Assembly: GCA_016841745.1 (NCBI GenBank)
Contig: JAENYO010000002.1
Span: 434,001-498,000 of the forward strand
Length of the DNA stretch: 64,000 nt
From: Acetomicrobium hydrogeniformans
Lineage (GTDB): Bacteria; Synergistota; Synergistia; Synergistales; JAFGMB01
Direction: 5' to 3'
Positions 1 through 9,605 of this stretch are shown here, piece after piece (position 1 is the first letter of the stretch; each line of letters opens with the position of its first letter). The notes under the pieces were generated by a model, which made no database searches, was not told where the DNA came from, and saw nothing but the letters and a program-made list of their open reading frames with translations. A program made the position numbers and the translations under genes.

Positions 1-887
1 GTAATGACTTTAACGCCATAATCCTCAAGCTTCTTCATGTTCATCTTTTCATCTTCTTCAGCGTTCTTCCAACGGCGAGTTTCCATCTCATTGGCGGCAT
101 TCTGTATAATCGCCTTGTCTTCATCGGATATCTTATCCCAGAGTTCAAGATTCATATAAAGATACCAGAATTCAAGGTGGTCATTTACAGCAAGGAAATA
201 TTTTGCAAGATCTCTGAAGTTCGCATAATATCCTTCGGCTCCGGCACCTATAGCGCCGTCTACGATTCCTGTCTGCATTGATGTAAAGGCATCAGACCAA
301 GCGATAGGAGTCGAAATGTATCCCAGGGCCTGACCAGACAATTCATAAGCTTTCATTGGGGGTACACGGATCTTGATCTTTTTGGGAACATAGGGATCTC
401 CGGGTGCGGGTGGTTCTTTGAGGGTGATAATACCACCGAAATATACTGGCCAACCGGAAATCATTTTGATATTCTGCTCGGACAGGAATTTGTCTACAGC
501 GTTCTGGAGAGTGCTTCCTTTGGCGTAAACGGTGCGGGCCTCTTCCCAATTCTTAACGAGATAGGGAGTAACATAAATTCCTACCCGTTTGTCAACAGTT
601 GTTCCCAGACAAGCGAGATACATATCGACATCACCCATACTGCATCTTTCCTGGACTACTGTGTAGTCTCCAAGCTGATTAGTCGGGTAAATGTCAAAAG
701 TGATACGTCCACCTGAATCTTTAGTGACCTTTTCTACGAACCATTTCACATCTTTATCAATGGCGGTTCCTTCCGGACGAATATGTCCTATCTTCCAATG
801 GTATTTCTTTGGAGCTGCCGCACACACCCCTGCTCCCAACACTACTACAAATGCTACCAATATCGCGAGTGCCAATAACCTTTTCAT
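1..887 (-). CDS. dctP: TRAP transporter solute-binding protein, DctP family (partial, runs off left edge)
   Basis: Reverse-strand open frame from ATG at 885-887: MKRLLALAILVAFVVVVLGAGVCAAAPKKYHWKIGHIRPEGTAIDKDVKWFVEKVTKDSGGRITFDIYPTNQLGD..., signal peptide plus DctP fold; same operon as DctQ/DctM. Confidence 0.9.
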   Translation of the reverse strand, partial: MKRLLALAILVAFVVVLGAGVCAAAPKKYHWKIGHIRPEGTAIDKDVKWFVEKVTKDSGGRITFDIYPTNQLGDYTVVQERCSMGDVDMYLACLGTTVDKRVGIYVTPYLVKNWEEARTVYAKGSTLQNAVDKFLSEQNIKMISGWPVYFGGIITLKEPPAPGDPYVPKKIKIRVPPMKAYELSGQALGYISTPIAWSDAFTSMQTGIVDGAIGAGAEGYYANFRDLAKYFLAVNDHLEFWYLYMNLELWDKISDEDKAIIQNAANEMETRRWKNAEEDEKMNMKKLEDYGVKVI

Positions 888-947
888 ATTATTTTGTTCC
901 TCCTCTCGTATTGTGAATCTTTTTCTGCTGTATTTTGTACCAGTTCC

Positions 948-1943
948 CTATACAAAAGAGAACGTACTGCCAAGACCTTTTTCTTTTGCTCTCTCAAGAA
1001 CTACTGTGGCTACAGCAACATCCATGGCTCCTGTGCCGATGGGGATGCAGAGGATCCTTTCCTTTGTAAGGTCGGGTGCTGGTTTCTTTCCTGCAGCCAG
1101 TTCACCTATAGTGCAATAGATGTTATCTTCCGTGATCTTACCCATTTCGTTGAGCTCTTTGAGGGCACCTCTATGGAGGCACTGACCTATATGGTCAACA
1201 ATTATCTTATCTGCACCGAGGATAAATTCATTATCACATTCCTGGTATGACCCCATGGGGAAGAGGGCAGTTCCAGGCTTGATCCACTCATTTTTGACGA
1301 ACCTATCTTTGGACTGGGTAACACAGATAACAGCATCTGCATCAGAGGCCTCTTTTGGTTCAGATGCGATCTTTATTTCACCTTTGACGTAGTCCTTCAT
1401 ATCTTCCTTGAATTTTCTGGAGGCTTCAGGGTAAACATCATATACGGTCAGTTCTTCAATATCGAAAACTTCTGATATAGCCATTGTCTGGGTGTGGCCC
1501 TGCATGCCAGCACCATAGAGACCTATCTTGATCGTTTTCTTTTTATGCATGTATTTCAAAGCAACGGCAGTCTGTGCGCCTGTTCTCCAATTGGTTATAA
1601 GCGCACCGTCCATAACGGCCCTGAAATTACCTATCTTGGGATCAATGAGCATTGTAAGAGATGTAATGTAGGGCAAACCCATCTTTTTGCGTTCTCCCAG
1701 AAAACCTCCGGCCCATTTAATACCGGCTGAATCGAGCCATCCCACATATGCGGGCATAGCGTTCATGAAACCTTCGTAGGGGGGATATGATGCAGTTTCT
1801 CCTAAATCCAGACCAACCTTGGTGGGATTAATGGTTGTACCTTCACCAAAACCCTTGAAGGTTTTGTCTACTACCTCAACTACGTCTTTCATGGAAATGA
1901 CACTTTCAATATCTTTCTGACTTAACAACACTGTTTCAAACAT
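948..1943 (-). CDS. Ornithine cyclodeaminase / mu-crystallin / alanine dehydrogenase family protein
   Basis: 331 aa; GLYGAGMQGHTQTMAISEVFDIEELTVYDVYPEAS Rossmann motif and ITNWRTGAQTAVALKYM typical of the OCD family. Confidence 0.88.
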   Translation of the reverse strand: MFETVLLSQKDIESVISMKDVVEVVDKTFKGFGEGTTINPTKVGLDLGETASYPPYEGFMNAMPAYVGWLDSAGIKWAGGFLGERKKMGLPYITSLTMLIDPKIGNFRAVMDGALITNWRTGAQTAVALKYMHKKKTIKIGLYGAGMQGHTQTMAISEVFDIEELTVYDVYPEASRKFKEDMKDYVKGEIKIASEPKEASDADAVICVTQSKDRFVKNEWIKPGTALFPMGSYQECDNEFILGADKIIVDHIGQCLHRGALKELNEMGKITEDNIYCTIGELAAGKKPAPDLTKERILCIPIGTGAMDVAVATVVLERAKEKGLGSTFSFV

Positions 1944-2048
1944 ACTTCCTTCATCTCCCTCGAATGCTATATGAGTTTATTGCTTATAAAGCGGATATAC
2001 TAATTGAAACCAGTTAGTCCAACAATAGAAATCACCATTTTCGCCTGG

Positions 2049-3638
2049 TCATTCAATCGGCTTATGAGAACATTTTTGCAACCATTCCTTTTTTAACCTG
2101 CATCCTGTTTTTGTGGCCCCTAACCCTCCAAAGGTAGAACCTCTAAATTCTACAGGCATCAGCTGTTGGACATTGATGAGTGCATCGATAACCTCATCAG
2201 GCGGGATAACACTTACAACGCCGGATAGTGCCATGTCGCATGCTGAAAGAGCGTTGGCTACACCAATTGCGTTTCTCTTGATACACGGAACCTCAACTGG
2301 ACCGGCTACAGGGTCGCAAATCAGTCCAAGGACACTTTTCAAGGCAAGTGCGAAAGCCTCAGAAACTTCAACGGGTGAACCTCCAGCCATTTGGGCCAGA
2401 CCTGCAGCGGCCATTGCGGAAGCAACCCCGATCTCAGACTGACAACCGCCAAGGGCTCCAGAGATGGGTGCTCTCATAGAAACGAGTACACCAAAAAGGG
2501 AAGCTACAAGAAGTCCATCCACTATTGTTTCAACATCAGCACATCTTTTTTCTGATACAGAGGAAAAAACACCTGGAATTACACCGCAAGCTCCTGCAGT
2601 AGGACAAGCTACTACACGGCCCATGGAAGCATTGGTTTCCATGGATGCAATAGCCCTTGCTATACCCAGAGATAAAACCTGCCCTGAAACCAGCTTATTT
2701 TTCTCATATGCTGTGAGGATCTTCTGAGCATCTTTCCCACCCATAAGACCTCCGACCATATTATTGGGACCCCTTAAGCCTTTTTCAATGGAATCTTCCA
2801 TTACTGTCCATCTTGCTTTGAATTTTTCTCTTATTTCTTCAGGAGCCAGGCCGCTTCTTGATGTTTCATAGGAAATAGCTGCTTCAGATAAAGATAGCTT
2901 TTCAGCAGTACATTTTTTAAGTGTTTCCCTTATGGAAGTTAGTGATGGTTCAGGGTTGTTCAACTCATATTCATAAAGTGATCTGATCGACCTGAAATTA
3001 ATCCCTGAAGCTTTGAGTTCTCCTTTATTGGGGTGTAAACCCATGTCTTCTTGTTCAGGCGCCCTTACAGATATCATTACTTTTGAATCATCAACTTGTG
3101 AACTGTAATTCTGTACTATTTCCAATAAGGGATGATCTTTTATTAGTTTTTCAACTGATTTTCCGGGTCCCCATGCAATGAGCATATCTTTCTTTCCCCG
3201 GAAATCTGTTTTTATCCCATCAATTTCTTTGATAAGAACTTCTCCTCCTCCTACTGTAATCCCAATGATGCGTAGCTGGTAATCACTAGCAGTAAGGAGC
3301 ATTTCGATTGTGTTTGGGTTTCTGTCGCTTGCTCTTTGGGCATGAATTATTACGGTTATCCCCATGCTTTTTGCCTGTTCAAGGGATGTTCTGACACCAG
3401 GGTCATCCACTGCCAATTCGATCAACCCGGCTACAACTCCCGAATCTGTGAGGTGCCCCTTATATGTTTCTGCGAGGGGACCATAGAAAAACAGGTGAAT
3501 TTCTTCAGGTTTCTGACCAAATATCTGCCGTCCCATGATACCTATTCGTACTGCCCCTGCGGTATGGGAACTGGAGGGACCAGTCATGATCGGTCCTGTG
3601 ACATCAAAGAGACTTATTGCAGGAGATGTATTACTCAT
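2049..3638 (-). CDS. L-serine ammonia-lyase, single-chain (beta-alpha fused) type
   Basis: 529 aa; N-term SLFDVTGPIMTGPSSSHTAGAVRIG (beta domain) fused to ASMGRVVACPTAGACGVIPGVF and GLICDPVAGPVEVPCIKRN (alpha domain, Fe-S cysteines). Confidence 0.92.
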   Translation of the reverse strand: MSNTSPAISLFDVTGPIMTGPSSSHTAGAVRIGIMGRQIFGQKPEEIHLFFYGPLAETYKGHLTDSGVVAGLIELAVDDPGVRTSLEQAKSMGITVIIHAQRASDRNPNTIEMLLTASDYQLRIIGITVGGGEVLIKEIDGIKTDFRGKKDMLIAWGPGKSVEKLIKDHPLLEIVQNYSSQVDDSKVMISVRAPEQEDMGLHPNKGELKASGINFRSIRSLYEYELNNPEPSLTSIRETLKKCTAEKLSLSEAAISYETSRSGLAPEEIREKFKARWTVMEDSIEKGLRGPNNMVGGLMGGKDAQKILTAYEKNKLVSGQVLSLGIARAIASMETNASMGRVVACPTAGACGVIPGVFSSVSEKRCADVETIVDGLLVASLFGVLVSMRAPISGALGGCQSEIGVASAMAAAGLAQMAGGSPVEVSEAFALALKSVLGLICDPVAGPVEVPCIKRNAIGVANALSACDMALSGVVSVIPPDEVIDALINVQQLMPVEFRGSTFGGLGATKTGCRLKKEWLQKCSHKPIE

Positions 3639-3722
3639 GATCCATCCAATCCTTTCTAATAGAAGAAAAATTTAAACATTCTCGAGAAAAATCGTTTCCT
3701 TCTACTGTTAAAAGTCCTAATA

Positions 3723-5021
3723 TCAGTACCCAAGAAGGGTTGGCAAGAATGTTACAAGCGGAGGCCAATAGGTAGTTAAAAATACAATAGGAAGATAGCC
3801 TACCAGCAGGAATATCATAGTTGGTTTCAGGATCTCGGCGAATTCACATTTACCAATGCGCATTCCAAGATAGAGAATGCTTGCATAGGGCGGGGTTACG
3901 CCCCCCATGGCAAGGTTGACGCCCATGATGGCTGCGAAATGGACGGGTGTTACTCCCAGATGGCTTACAAGTGGCAGAAGCAGGGGAGCGAGGAGGATCA
4001 TTCCAGTAATATCGTTGACTATCATTCCAGATAGAAAAAGGACGATATTCACAAGGAAGAGAAGGATGAATCTGTTTTGTGTAAAGTTGAACACGATCTC
4101 AACAATAGCCTGAGGAACCTTCAGCATTACATATGTCTGGCTGAGCATGAGACAGAAGATGATCATTACCATGATGGATCCCACTGTTGAAGCAGATTCC
4201 CTGATAATTTCGTAAAAATTTCCAAGCTTAAGGCCCTTATAAATGAGGAAGCCTACGGGAAGAGAATAAACCGCAGCTACGGCAGCAGCTTCTGTGGGAG
4301 TAAAGACACCACCATAGATCCCGCCAAGAATAATAACGGGCATCATGAGAGCTGGGAGTGCTTTCCAGGTTCTGGGTAAAATCTCACGGCGTTTCTGCTT
4401 TATAACTATTGAAGATTCAAGGGTGAGATCAAACTTTTTTGCCCACACGAGGTTGATGATCGAAAAAAGTGCTGTAATTAGTAATCCAGGACCAACCGTA
4501 GAAAGGAAACATGCAAGGATCGAAGTTTCGGTGACCCATCCGTAGATTATCATTATTACGCTTGGCGGTATTAACAGACCAAGAATAGAAGATACCGTGA
4601 CTAATGCTGTTGCATAACCCCTGGGATATCCCTGTTCAACCATACGAGGGATCATTATTGGTCCTGTAGCCGCTACTCCGGTAAAACCACTTCCAGAAAT
4701 GGCTCCTATTATCGCGCAGGTCACAGCGCAGACAACTCCTAGGCCTCCCTTAATTTTTCCGATGAAAATATCCACAAAGTCAAGAAGGCTTTTAGCTATG
4801 CCACTTCCGCTCATAAGTGTTCCAGCGAGGATAAAGAGAGGACTGGCAAGGAGGACGGAGCTGGTCATCTGGTTAAAACCCCAAAGCATCATGCTTTTCA
4901 TGGAAAGGTCTCCAAAAATGGACATGAACATCAGTGCTCCTCCAAAACAGAAGGGGAGGGGTACACTTAACATAAGAAGCGCCACGAGAAGGACAACATC
5001 AAAGAATACAATTGTAAGCAT
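3723..5021 (-). CDS. dctM: TRAP transporter large permease, DctM family
   Basis: 432 aa hydrophobic; LSVPLPFCFGGALM, GSGFTGVAATGPIMIPRMVEQGYPRGYATALVTVSSILGLLIPPS. Confidence 0.94.
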   Translation of the reverse strand: MLTIVFFDVVLLVALLMLSVPLPFCFGGALMFMSIFGDLSMKSMMLWGFNQMTSSVLLASPLFILAGTLMSGSGIAKSLLDFVDIFIGKIKGGLGVVCAVTCAIIGAISGSGFTGVAATGPIMIPRMVEQGYPRGYATALVTVSSILGLLIPPSVIMIIYGWVTETSILACFLSTVGPGLLITALFSIINLVWAKKFDLTLESSIVIKQKRREILPRTWKALPALMMPVIILGGIYGGVFTPTEAAAVAAVYSLPVGFLIYKGLKLGNFYEIIRESASTVGSIMVMIIFCLMLSQTYVMLKVPQAIVEIVFNFTQNRFILLFLVNIVLFLSGMIVNDITGMILLAPLLLPLVSHLGVTPVHFAAIMGVNLAMGGVTPPYASILYLGMRIGKCEFAEILKPTMIFLLVGYLPIVFLTTYWPPLVTFLPTLLGY

Positions 5022-5036
5022 GAAAAAACTCCCTTC

Positions 5037-5555
5037 CTATTCTGAAGCCTTAAAGGCCTTTATCAGTTCTTTAAAATAATCCCGGACTTCCACAATCGTA
5101 TAAATTGACATCAATATCAAACTTATAAAAAGAGCACTTTCTCCAAAAACAAGAGGGATGTAGAGAGTTGCACTCTGCTTCATAACTCGGAGAGAATATC
5201 GGAAATACCCGTAAGCCCAGTAAGTAAGCCAAAAACATACAGTCAAAGAAACCAGTCCTTTTACAGCATGGAACAAGGCTATTGACCGGGGGCGTTTAAT
5301 ATACAGAGTAAGGACTCCACAGGTTATATGGGTACCTTCCCAGGATGCGCTTGCTCCTCCCAGCATATACAGCCATATTGCTGGAAATAGAAGGAGTTCT
5401 TCGATACCCATAAGGGGGGCATGTAATACGTATCTTAGAATCACCTGGATAAAGACAAGAAAGGTTACAGATAACATGAGGAAGAAGAGAGCTACACTCT
5501 GGATAGAATACATTCCATTCCAGACGATCCTCGATAGTGATGATTTTTCGTTCAT
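5037..5555 (-). CDS. dctQ: TRAP transporter small permease, DctQ family
   Basis: 172 aa with TM helices; adjacent to dctM; ELLLFPAIWLYMLGGASASWEGTHI motif. Confidence 0.88.
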   Translation of the reverse strand: MNEKSSLSRIVWNGMYSIQSVALFFLMLSVTFLVFIQVILRYVLHAPLMGIEELLLFPAIWLYMLGGASASWEGTHITCGVLTLYIKRPRSIALFHAVKGLVSLTVCFWLTYWAYGYFRYSLRVMKQSATLYIPLVFGESALFISLILMSIYTIVEVRDYFKELIKAFKASE

Positions 5556-5609
5556 GATTTTCCTCCTTATAAAAGTTTATCTTTCCATACTGACGTTTTA
5601 AAGTGTATA

Positions 5610-5630
5610 AATAATACATAATGTAGTATT
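5610..5630. promoter_or_regulatory. Near-perfect palindrome AATAATACATAATGTAGTATT, candidate operator
   Basis: 21 nt, one mismatched pair, between divergent dctQ (-) and FadR-type regulator (+). Confidence 0.55.
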
Positions 5631-5766
5631 GTATGTTTGTCTGACATTTAGTGGTATAATTCAGATTAAAGTAGTTTGAAGATTATGTCAAGTTGGAAAC
5701 ATGTTGTTTTTTTGAGTGAACAAGTCTTGTTATAAATTTTGTGATGGAGCAATGGAGGTACGTACA

Positions 5767-6519
5767 ATGAAGCCTATTGCTAAAACTTCTGTAGTAGACC
5801 AGGTGATCAAACAGTTCATGTCAGCAATAAAATCAGGAAAATGGGAACTTGGTGAAAAAATTCCTGGAGAACTTGAACTGGTAGCGTCATTAAAAGTCAG
5901 TCGTACTTCCATAAGGGAGGCATTGAGGGTTCTCTCGTATTTTGGAGTTATCATCTCAAAACCTGGATATGGTACGGTTCTGGCGCCTAATGCCATCAGA
6001 CTTCTTTACAATACTGAACTTGCGCTGCTTCTCTCTCAGGATCGGGAGGTAGAGGAGATGTTTCAGGTACGTATTTTTATTGAGCCTCAAATTGCCTATT
6101 GGGCTGCTATTAAGGCCACTAAAACTGATATTAAAAGGATTGAAAACACTCTCAAGGGCTCCACTACTAAGGCTGATCTGGAGAAAATGACGTTAGATAA
6201 GAAACTTGAAATAAGTTCTAATTTCCACAGGGCTTTAGCTGAAACTACTCGCAACAGGTTGATTATCAGCATACTTGATTCCATACAGGGTGAGATCGAC
6301 AGGCTGAGGGTAGAAGTGGAATCAGAATGGATCCCTGATGATCTGGATACTTCGTTGTTGCAGCATAAGGAGTTGCTGGAATATATCAAGGAATGTCTTC
6401 CAGTGAAAGCCAGAGATTTTATGTTCCAGCACTTGATGTATGGAATACATCTTAAAGCAGGTGCAGAGAATGACCTCTTCGAAAAACAATTGTTGAATGG
6501 CCGGTTTTCTCGTGCATGA
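5767..6519 (+). CDS. GntR/FadR family transcriptional regulator
   Basis: SVVDQVIKQFMSAIKSGKWELGEKIPGELELVASLKVSRTSIREALRVLSYFGVI wHTH plus FCD domain; ATG at 5767 preferred over GTG 5716. Confidence 0.9.
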   Translation: MKPIAKTSVVDQVIKQFMSAIKSGKWELGEKIPGELELVASLKVSRTSIREALRVLSYFGVIISKPGYGTVLAPNAIRLLYNTELALLLSQDREVEEMFQVRIFIEPQIAYWAAIKATKTDIKRIENTLKGSTTKADLEKMTLDKKLEISSNFHRALAETTRNRLIISILDSIQGEIDRLRVEVESEWIPDDLDTSLLQHKELLEYIKECLPVKARDFMFQHLMYGIHLKAGAENDLFEKQLLNGRFSRA

Positions 6520-6580
6520 GTATCTTTGAATTTTATTCAGGATTCAGTGAAGGCTATTACGGTTAAGGAAGGATATTCAA

Positions 6581-7282
6581 TTGTATAGATCAGATATGTT
6601 GAAAAAAAAACTGATTGCCAATGGGGCCTCACTTGTCGGATTTGCAGATCTGGGGAGTATGGATGATCGACCCTTTAATAATTACCCTTTTGCAATTTCC
6701 ATTGCAGTGGCTCTTGATCCAGAAATAGTGCTTCAGATAGCCGAAGGACCTACAGTTCAATACTGTGGGGAATATGAAAGGGTTAATCTGGTTCTCAATA
6801 AAATTGCAGATTATACAGTTGAACTTATTCATTCCCTGGGTTATACGGCAAGTACCCTGTCCGCAACAGATCGAAAGTATGTTGAAGGAGCATTCCTGAC
6901 ATCGATCTTTTCGCATAAAAAGGCCGCGACGATTTCAGGCTTAGGCTGGATAGGGAAAAATGACCTTTTAATAACAAAGGAGTTTGGTTCTGCTGTAAGA
7001 TTTAACACCGTTTTTACAAATATGCCTCTTTTTACGGGAAAGCCTATTCAGCGGTCCTTTTGTGGAAATTGCCATGCCTGTGCTAAGGCATGTCCTGCTA
7101 ATGCACCTTTTGGTGTGTTGTGGAATACAGGTATTTCCCGTGAGGAATTGCTTGATATTCACACCTGTTATTCACAGGCAAAAGAACTTTCAGAAGAAAT
7201 TGGGGTAGAGCCGATAATATGCGGAATCTGTATAGCTGCCTGTCCCTGGACAAAAAAATATATAAAAACAGCCTGTAATTGA
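6581..7282 (+). CDS. Epoxyqueuosine reductase-like (QueG-related) double 4Fe-4S protein
   Basis: GLGWIGKNDLLI, CGNCHACAKACPANAP and ICGICIAACPWTKKY ferredoxin motifs. Confidence 0.8.
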   Translation: MYRSDMLKKKLIANGASLVGFADLGSMDDRPFNNYPFAISIAVALDPEIVLQIAEGPTVQYCGEYERVNLVLNKIADYTVELIHSLGYTASTLSATDRKYVEGAFLTSIFSHKKAATISGLGWIGKNDLLITKEFGSAVRFNTVFTNMPLFTGKPIQRSFCGNCHACAKACPANAPFGVLWNTGISREELLDIHTCYSQAKELSEEIGVEPIICGICIAACPWTKKYIKTACN

Positions 7283-7422
7283 TACAACCATAATGTAAAG
7301 CGGAAGAACGAATCTACTAATGGCTAAGGGATGTCCGTCTCCTTTAATAATAATCATTAACATATTACCGTATTCTCCTTGCCAGTAAGAGAGTAACAGG
7401 TAGAGCATTGTTGATAGGGGGT

Positions 7423-8016
7423 TCATTTCGTAATAGTCATCATTAGTGCAGTACACGTTTTTTCACCCTTGGCTCGTCCTCCATGGGGGTATGAGCCATC
7501 AACAAAGAGGCAGTCTCCCGGTTTAAGTTCGTAGTGTTTTTCAAGAAAGTGAAATTCGAGAATACCTTCGAGGACGTATATGAATTCTTCAACATCTTCT
7601 GTGAAGCGTGGAGATGCTTTATACTTCGTTGGGTAGTAGGTCAGAATAAATGTATTTAAGTTTTTATTGGGCCATTTGCTGCTAAGAGAGTGAAAGTCAT
7701 AACCATGGAGGCCAACTTTACTTTCTTTTTCATGATATTCGCTGTTCTTTACAAGTAGAAATCTTGGTTCATTTTCTTCTTTAAATAAACTTCCGATCTC
7801 TACATCCAGGTTTTTGGCTATTTTCGAATATGTGGAAACTGGCGAACTAACTTTGCCATTCTCGATCTTGGACAAAAGGGCTTTTGACAACCCTGTTTTT
7901 TGGGCTAGATCTTCAAGGGTCAGGTCGTTTCTTTGTCTTATTTCACGAATTTTTCTGCCGATGGATGTTTCAATATCCAGGCCTTCGATGTTGATTTCTT
8001 TATCATTTTCAGGCAT
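7423..8016 (-). CDS. XRE family transcriptional regulator with C-terminal cupin domain
   Basis: IREIRQRNDLTLEDLAQKTGLSKALLSKIENGKVSSPVSTYSKIAKNL HTH plus EEFIYVLEGILEFHFLEKHYELKPGDCLFVDGSYPHGG cupin. Confidence 0.93.
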   Translation of the reverse strand: MPENDKEINIEGLDIETSIGRKIREIRQRNDLTLEDLAQKTGLSKALLSKIENGKVSSPVSTYSKIAKNLDVEIGSLFKEENEPRFLLVKNSEYHEKESKVGLHGYDFHSLSSKWPNKNLNTFILTYYPTKYKASPRFTEDVEEFIYVLEGILEFHFLEKHYELKPGDCLFVDGSYPHGGRAKGEKTCTALMMTITK

Positions 8017-8183
8017 TTTAAATCCCTCCTGATTAACGAGTAGTTATTTGTTTTCAACGAACTATTGATAGAAATAAAATTCAATAAAAGGATTTCAAAG
8101 AGCAAGTCTAAACCATATGTAATGTCTACGGCTCTTTGAATGAAAAACAGCTAATTATACTTGTTAAGCCACTTGTAATTATA

Positions 8184-8213
8184 TTGACTTTTTCGAGTAA
8201 TTGTTGTTTACTC
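8184..8213 (+). promoter_or_regulatory. Candidate promoter (TTGACT-N17-TTTACT) with overlapping inverted repeat GAGTAA-N7-TTACTC, upstream of grdE-like gene
   Basis: -35 at 8184-8189, -10 at 8207-8212, inverted repeat 8195-8200/8208-8213. Confidence 0.5.
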
Positions 8214-8292
8214 TCATTATACTTGTTTCGCGAGAGGAAATAAAGGTCGAGATAAACTTTGCAAGTTCCCCAAAATATTGGAGGTGAAAGGG

Positions 8293-9585
8293 ATGGATAT
8301 GTTTACTTTACGAAGGATTAAATTAAGTGATGTGGCATTTGGTAAGCAGACTTGCATCAAAAAAGGAGTTTTATTTATTAACAAAGACGAAATGATCCAA
8401 AATCTTTTGGATGACAACCATTTAAAGAATGTTGATATACAACTTGCCAGACCTGGTGAAAGCAAAAGAATTATTCCCGTCAAAGATGTAATCGAACCAA
8501 GGGTAAAACTTGAAGAGGGAGTTGATACTTTTCCTGGAATCTTTTCTGATGCGGATTATGTATCCGGTAAAGGAACGACCATTGTTCTTGAAGGCGTAGG
8601 AGTGGTTACTTCCGGAAAGATAATCAATTTTCAGGAAGGGCTTATTGATATGTCCGGTCCTGGTTCAGAATATAGCGTTTTTTCCAGCAACCTTAATGTA
8701 GTCCTGGTTATTGACCCGGTAGATGGCCTTGGTAAACATGAACATGAGAGAGCAGTGAGGATCGCAGGTTTTAAGGCTGCGCATTACCTCGGGATGGCAG
8801 GTAAAACCGCCTCTTTTGATCAGGAGGTTAGGTATCCCGTGAACGAAATTCCGGAATTGGTGACCAGATATCCTGATCTGCCGAAGATAGTGTATGTCTG
8901 TCAGGTAATTGCACAGGGCTTGCTTCATGATAATTATATTTATGGATTAAATGCTCAGGGATGTCTTCCCATGCTTGTTTATCCGACCGAACTTATGGAT
9001 GGTGCTGTTTTAAGTGGTAACTGTGCTGCCCCCTGTCATAAACATACGACTTATCATCATCAGAATAATCCAATAATAGAGGATCTGTTAAGTGAACACG
9101 GGAAAACCCTTAATTTGATGGGAGTAATTATTGCTCCTGTCAGGACTGCGTTGCACGAGAAGGAAAGAATAGGGAATCAGGTTCTCAAGCTAGCAGAAAT
9201 GGTTGGAGCAGAGGGAGCCATAGTGTCCGAAGATGGAGGGGGAAACCCTGAGGCAGATCTTATGATACTAACCCGTCTTTTTGAAAAAAATGGAATAAAA
9301 ACAGTTCTCGTGACAGACGAATATGCCGGGTCGGATGGTGCTTCACCAGGGCTTGCAGATGTTACTCCGGAAGCAGATGCAGTTGTAACTAACGGTAATG
9401 GTAATCATAAAGTGGTGTTGCCTCCAATGAGCGAAACCATAGGGCATCTGGAGTGTGTTGATATCATAACCGGAGGGCACACGGGTAGCCTGAAGCCAGA
9501 TGGTTCAATCGAAATGGAGATAGCTGGAGTAATGGGTTCGACCAATGAACTTGGGATGGAAAATCTGAAGACGGTAGCTATCTGA
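8293..9585 (+). CDS. grdE: Glycine/sarcosine/betaine reductase component B alpha/beta proprotein (GrdE family)
   Basis: GGAGGT RBS at 8280-8285; LSGNCAAPCHKHTTYHHQNNPIIEDLL contains the Asn-Cys autoprocessing/pyruvoyl site (Cys codon 9022-9024); NGNGNHKVVLPPMSETIGH. Confidence 0.85.
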   Translation: MDMFTLRRIKLSDVAFGKQTCIKKGVLFINKDEMIQNLLDDNHLKNVDIQLARPGESKRIIPVKDVIEPRVKLEEGVDTFPGIFSDADYVSGKGTTIVLEGVGVVTSGKIINFQEGLIDMSGPGSEYSVFSSNLNVVLVIDPVDGLGKHEHERAVRIAGFKAAHYLGMAGKTASFDQEVRYPVNEIPELVTRYPDLPKIVYVCQVIAQGLLHDNYIYGLNAQGCLPMLVYPTELMDGAVLSGNCAAPCHKHTTYHHQNNPIIEDLLSEHGKTLNLMGVIIAPVRTALHEKERIGNQVLKLAEMVGAEGAIVSEDGGGNPEADLMILTRLFEKNGIKTVLVTDEYAGSDGASPGLADVTPEADAVVTNGNGNHKVVLPPMSETIGHLECVDIITGGHTGSLKPDGSIEMEIAGVMGSTNELGMENLKTVAI

Positions 9586-9605
9586 TCGGCAAGGGGGAAA
9601 TTAAA

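Noticed and set aside
5296-5619. 107-aa ORF (minus) overlapping dctQ
   Set aside because: Out of frame with the clear TRAP small permease; no independent evidence.
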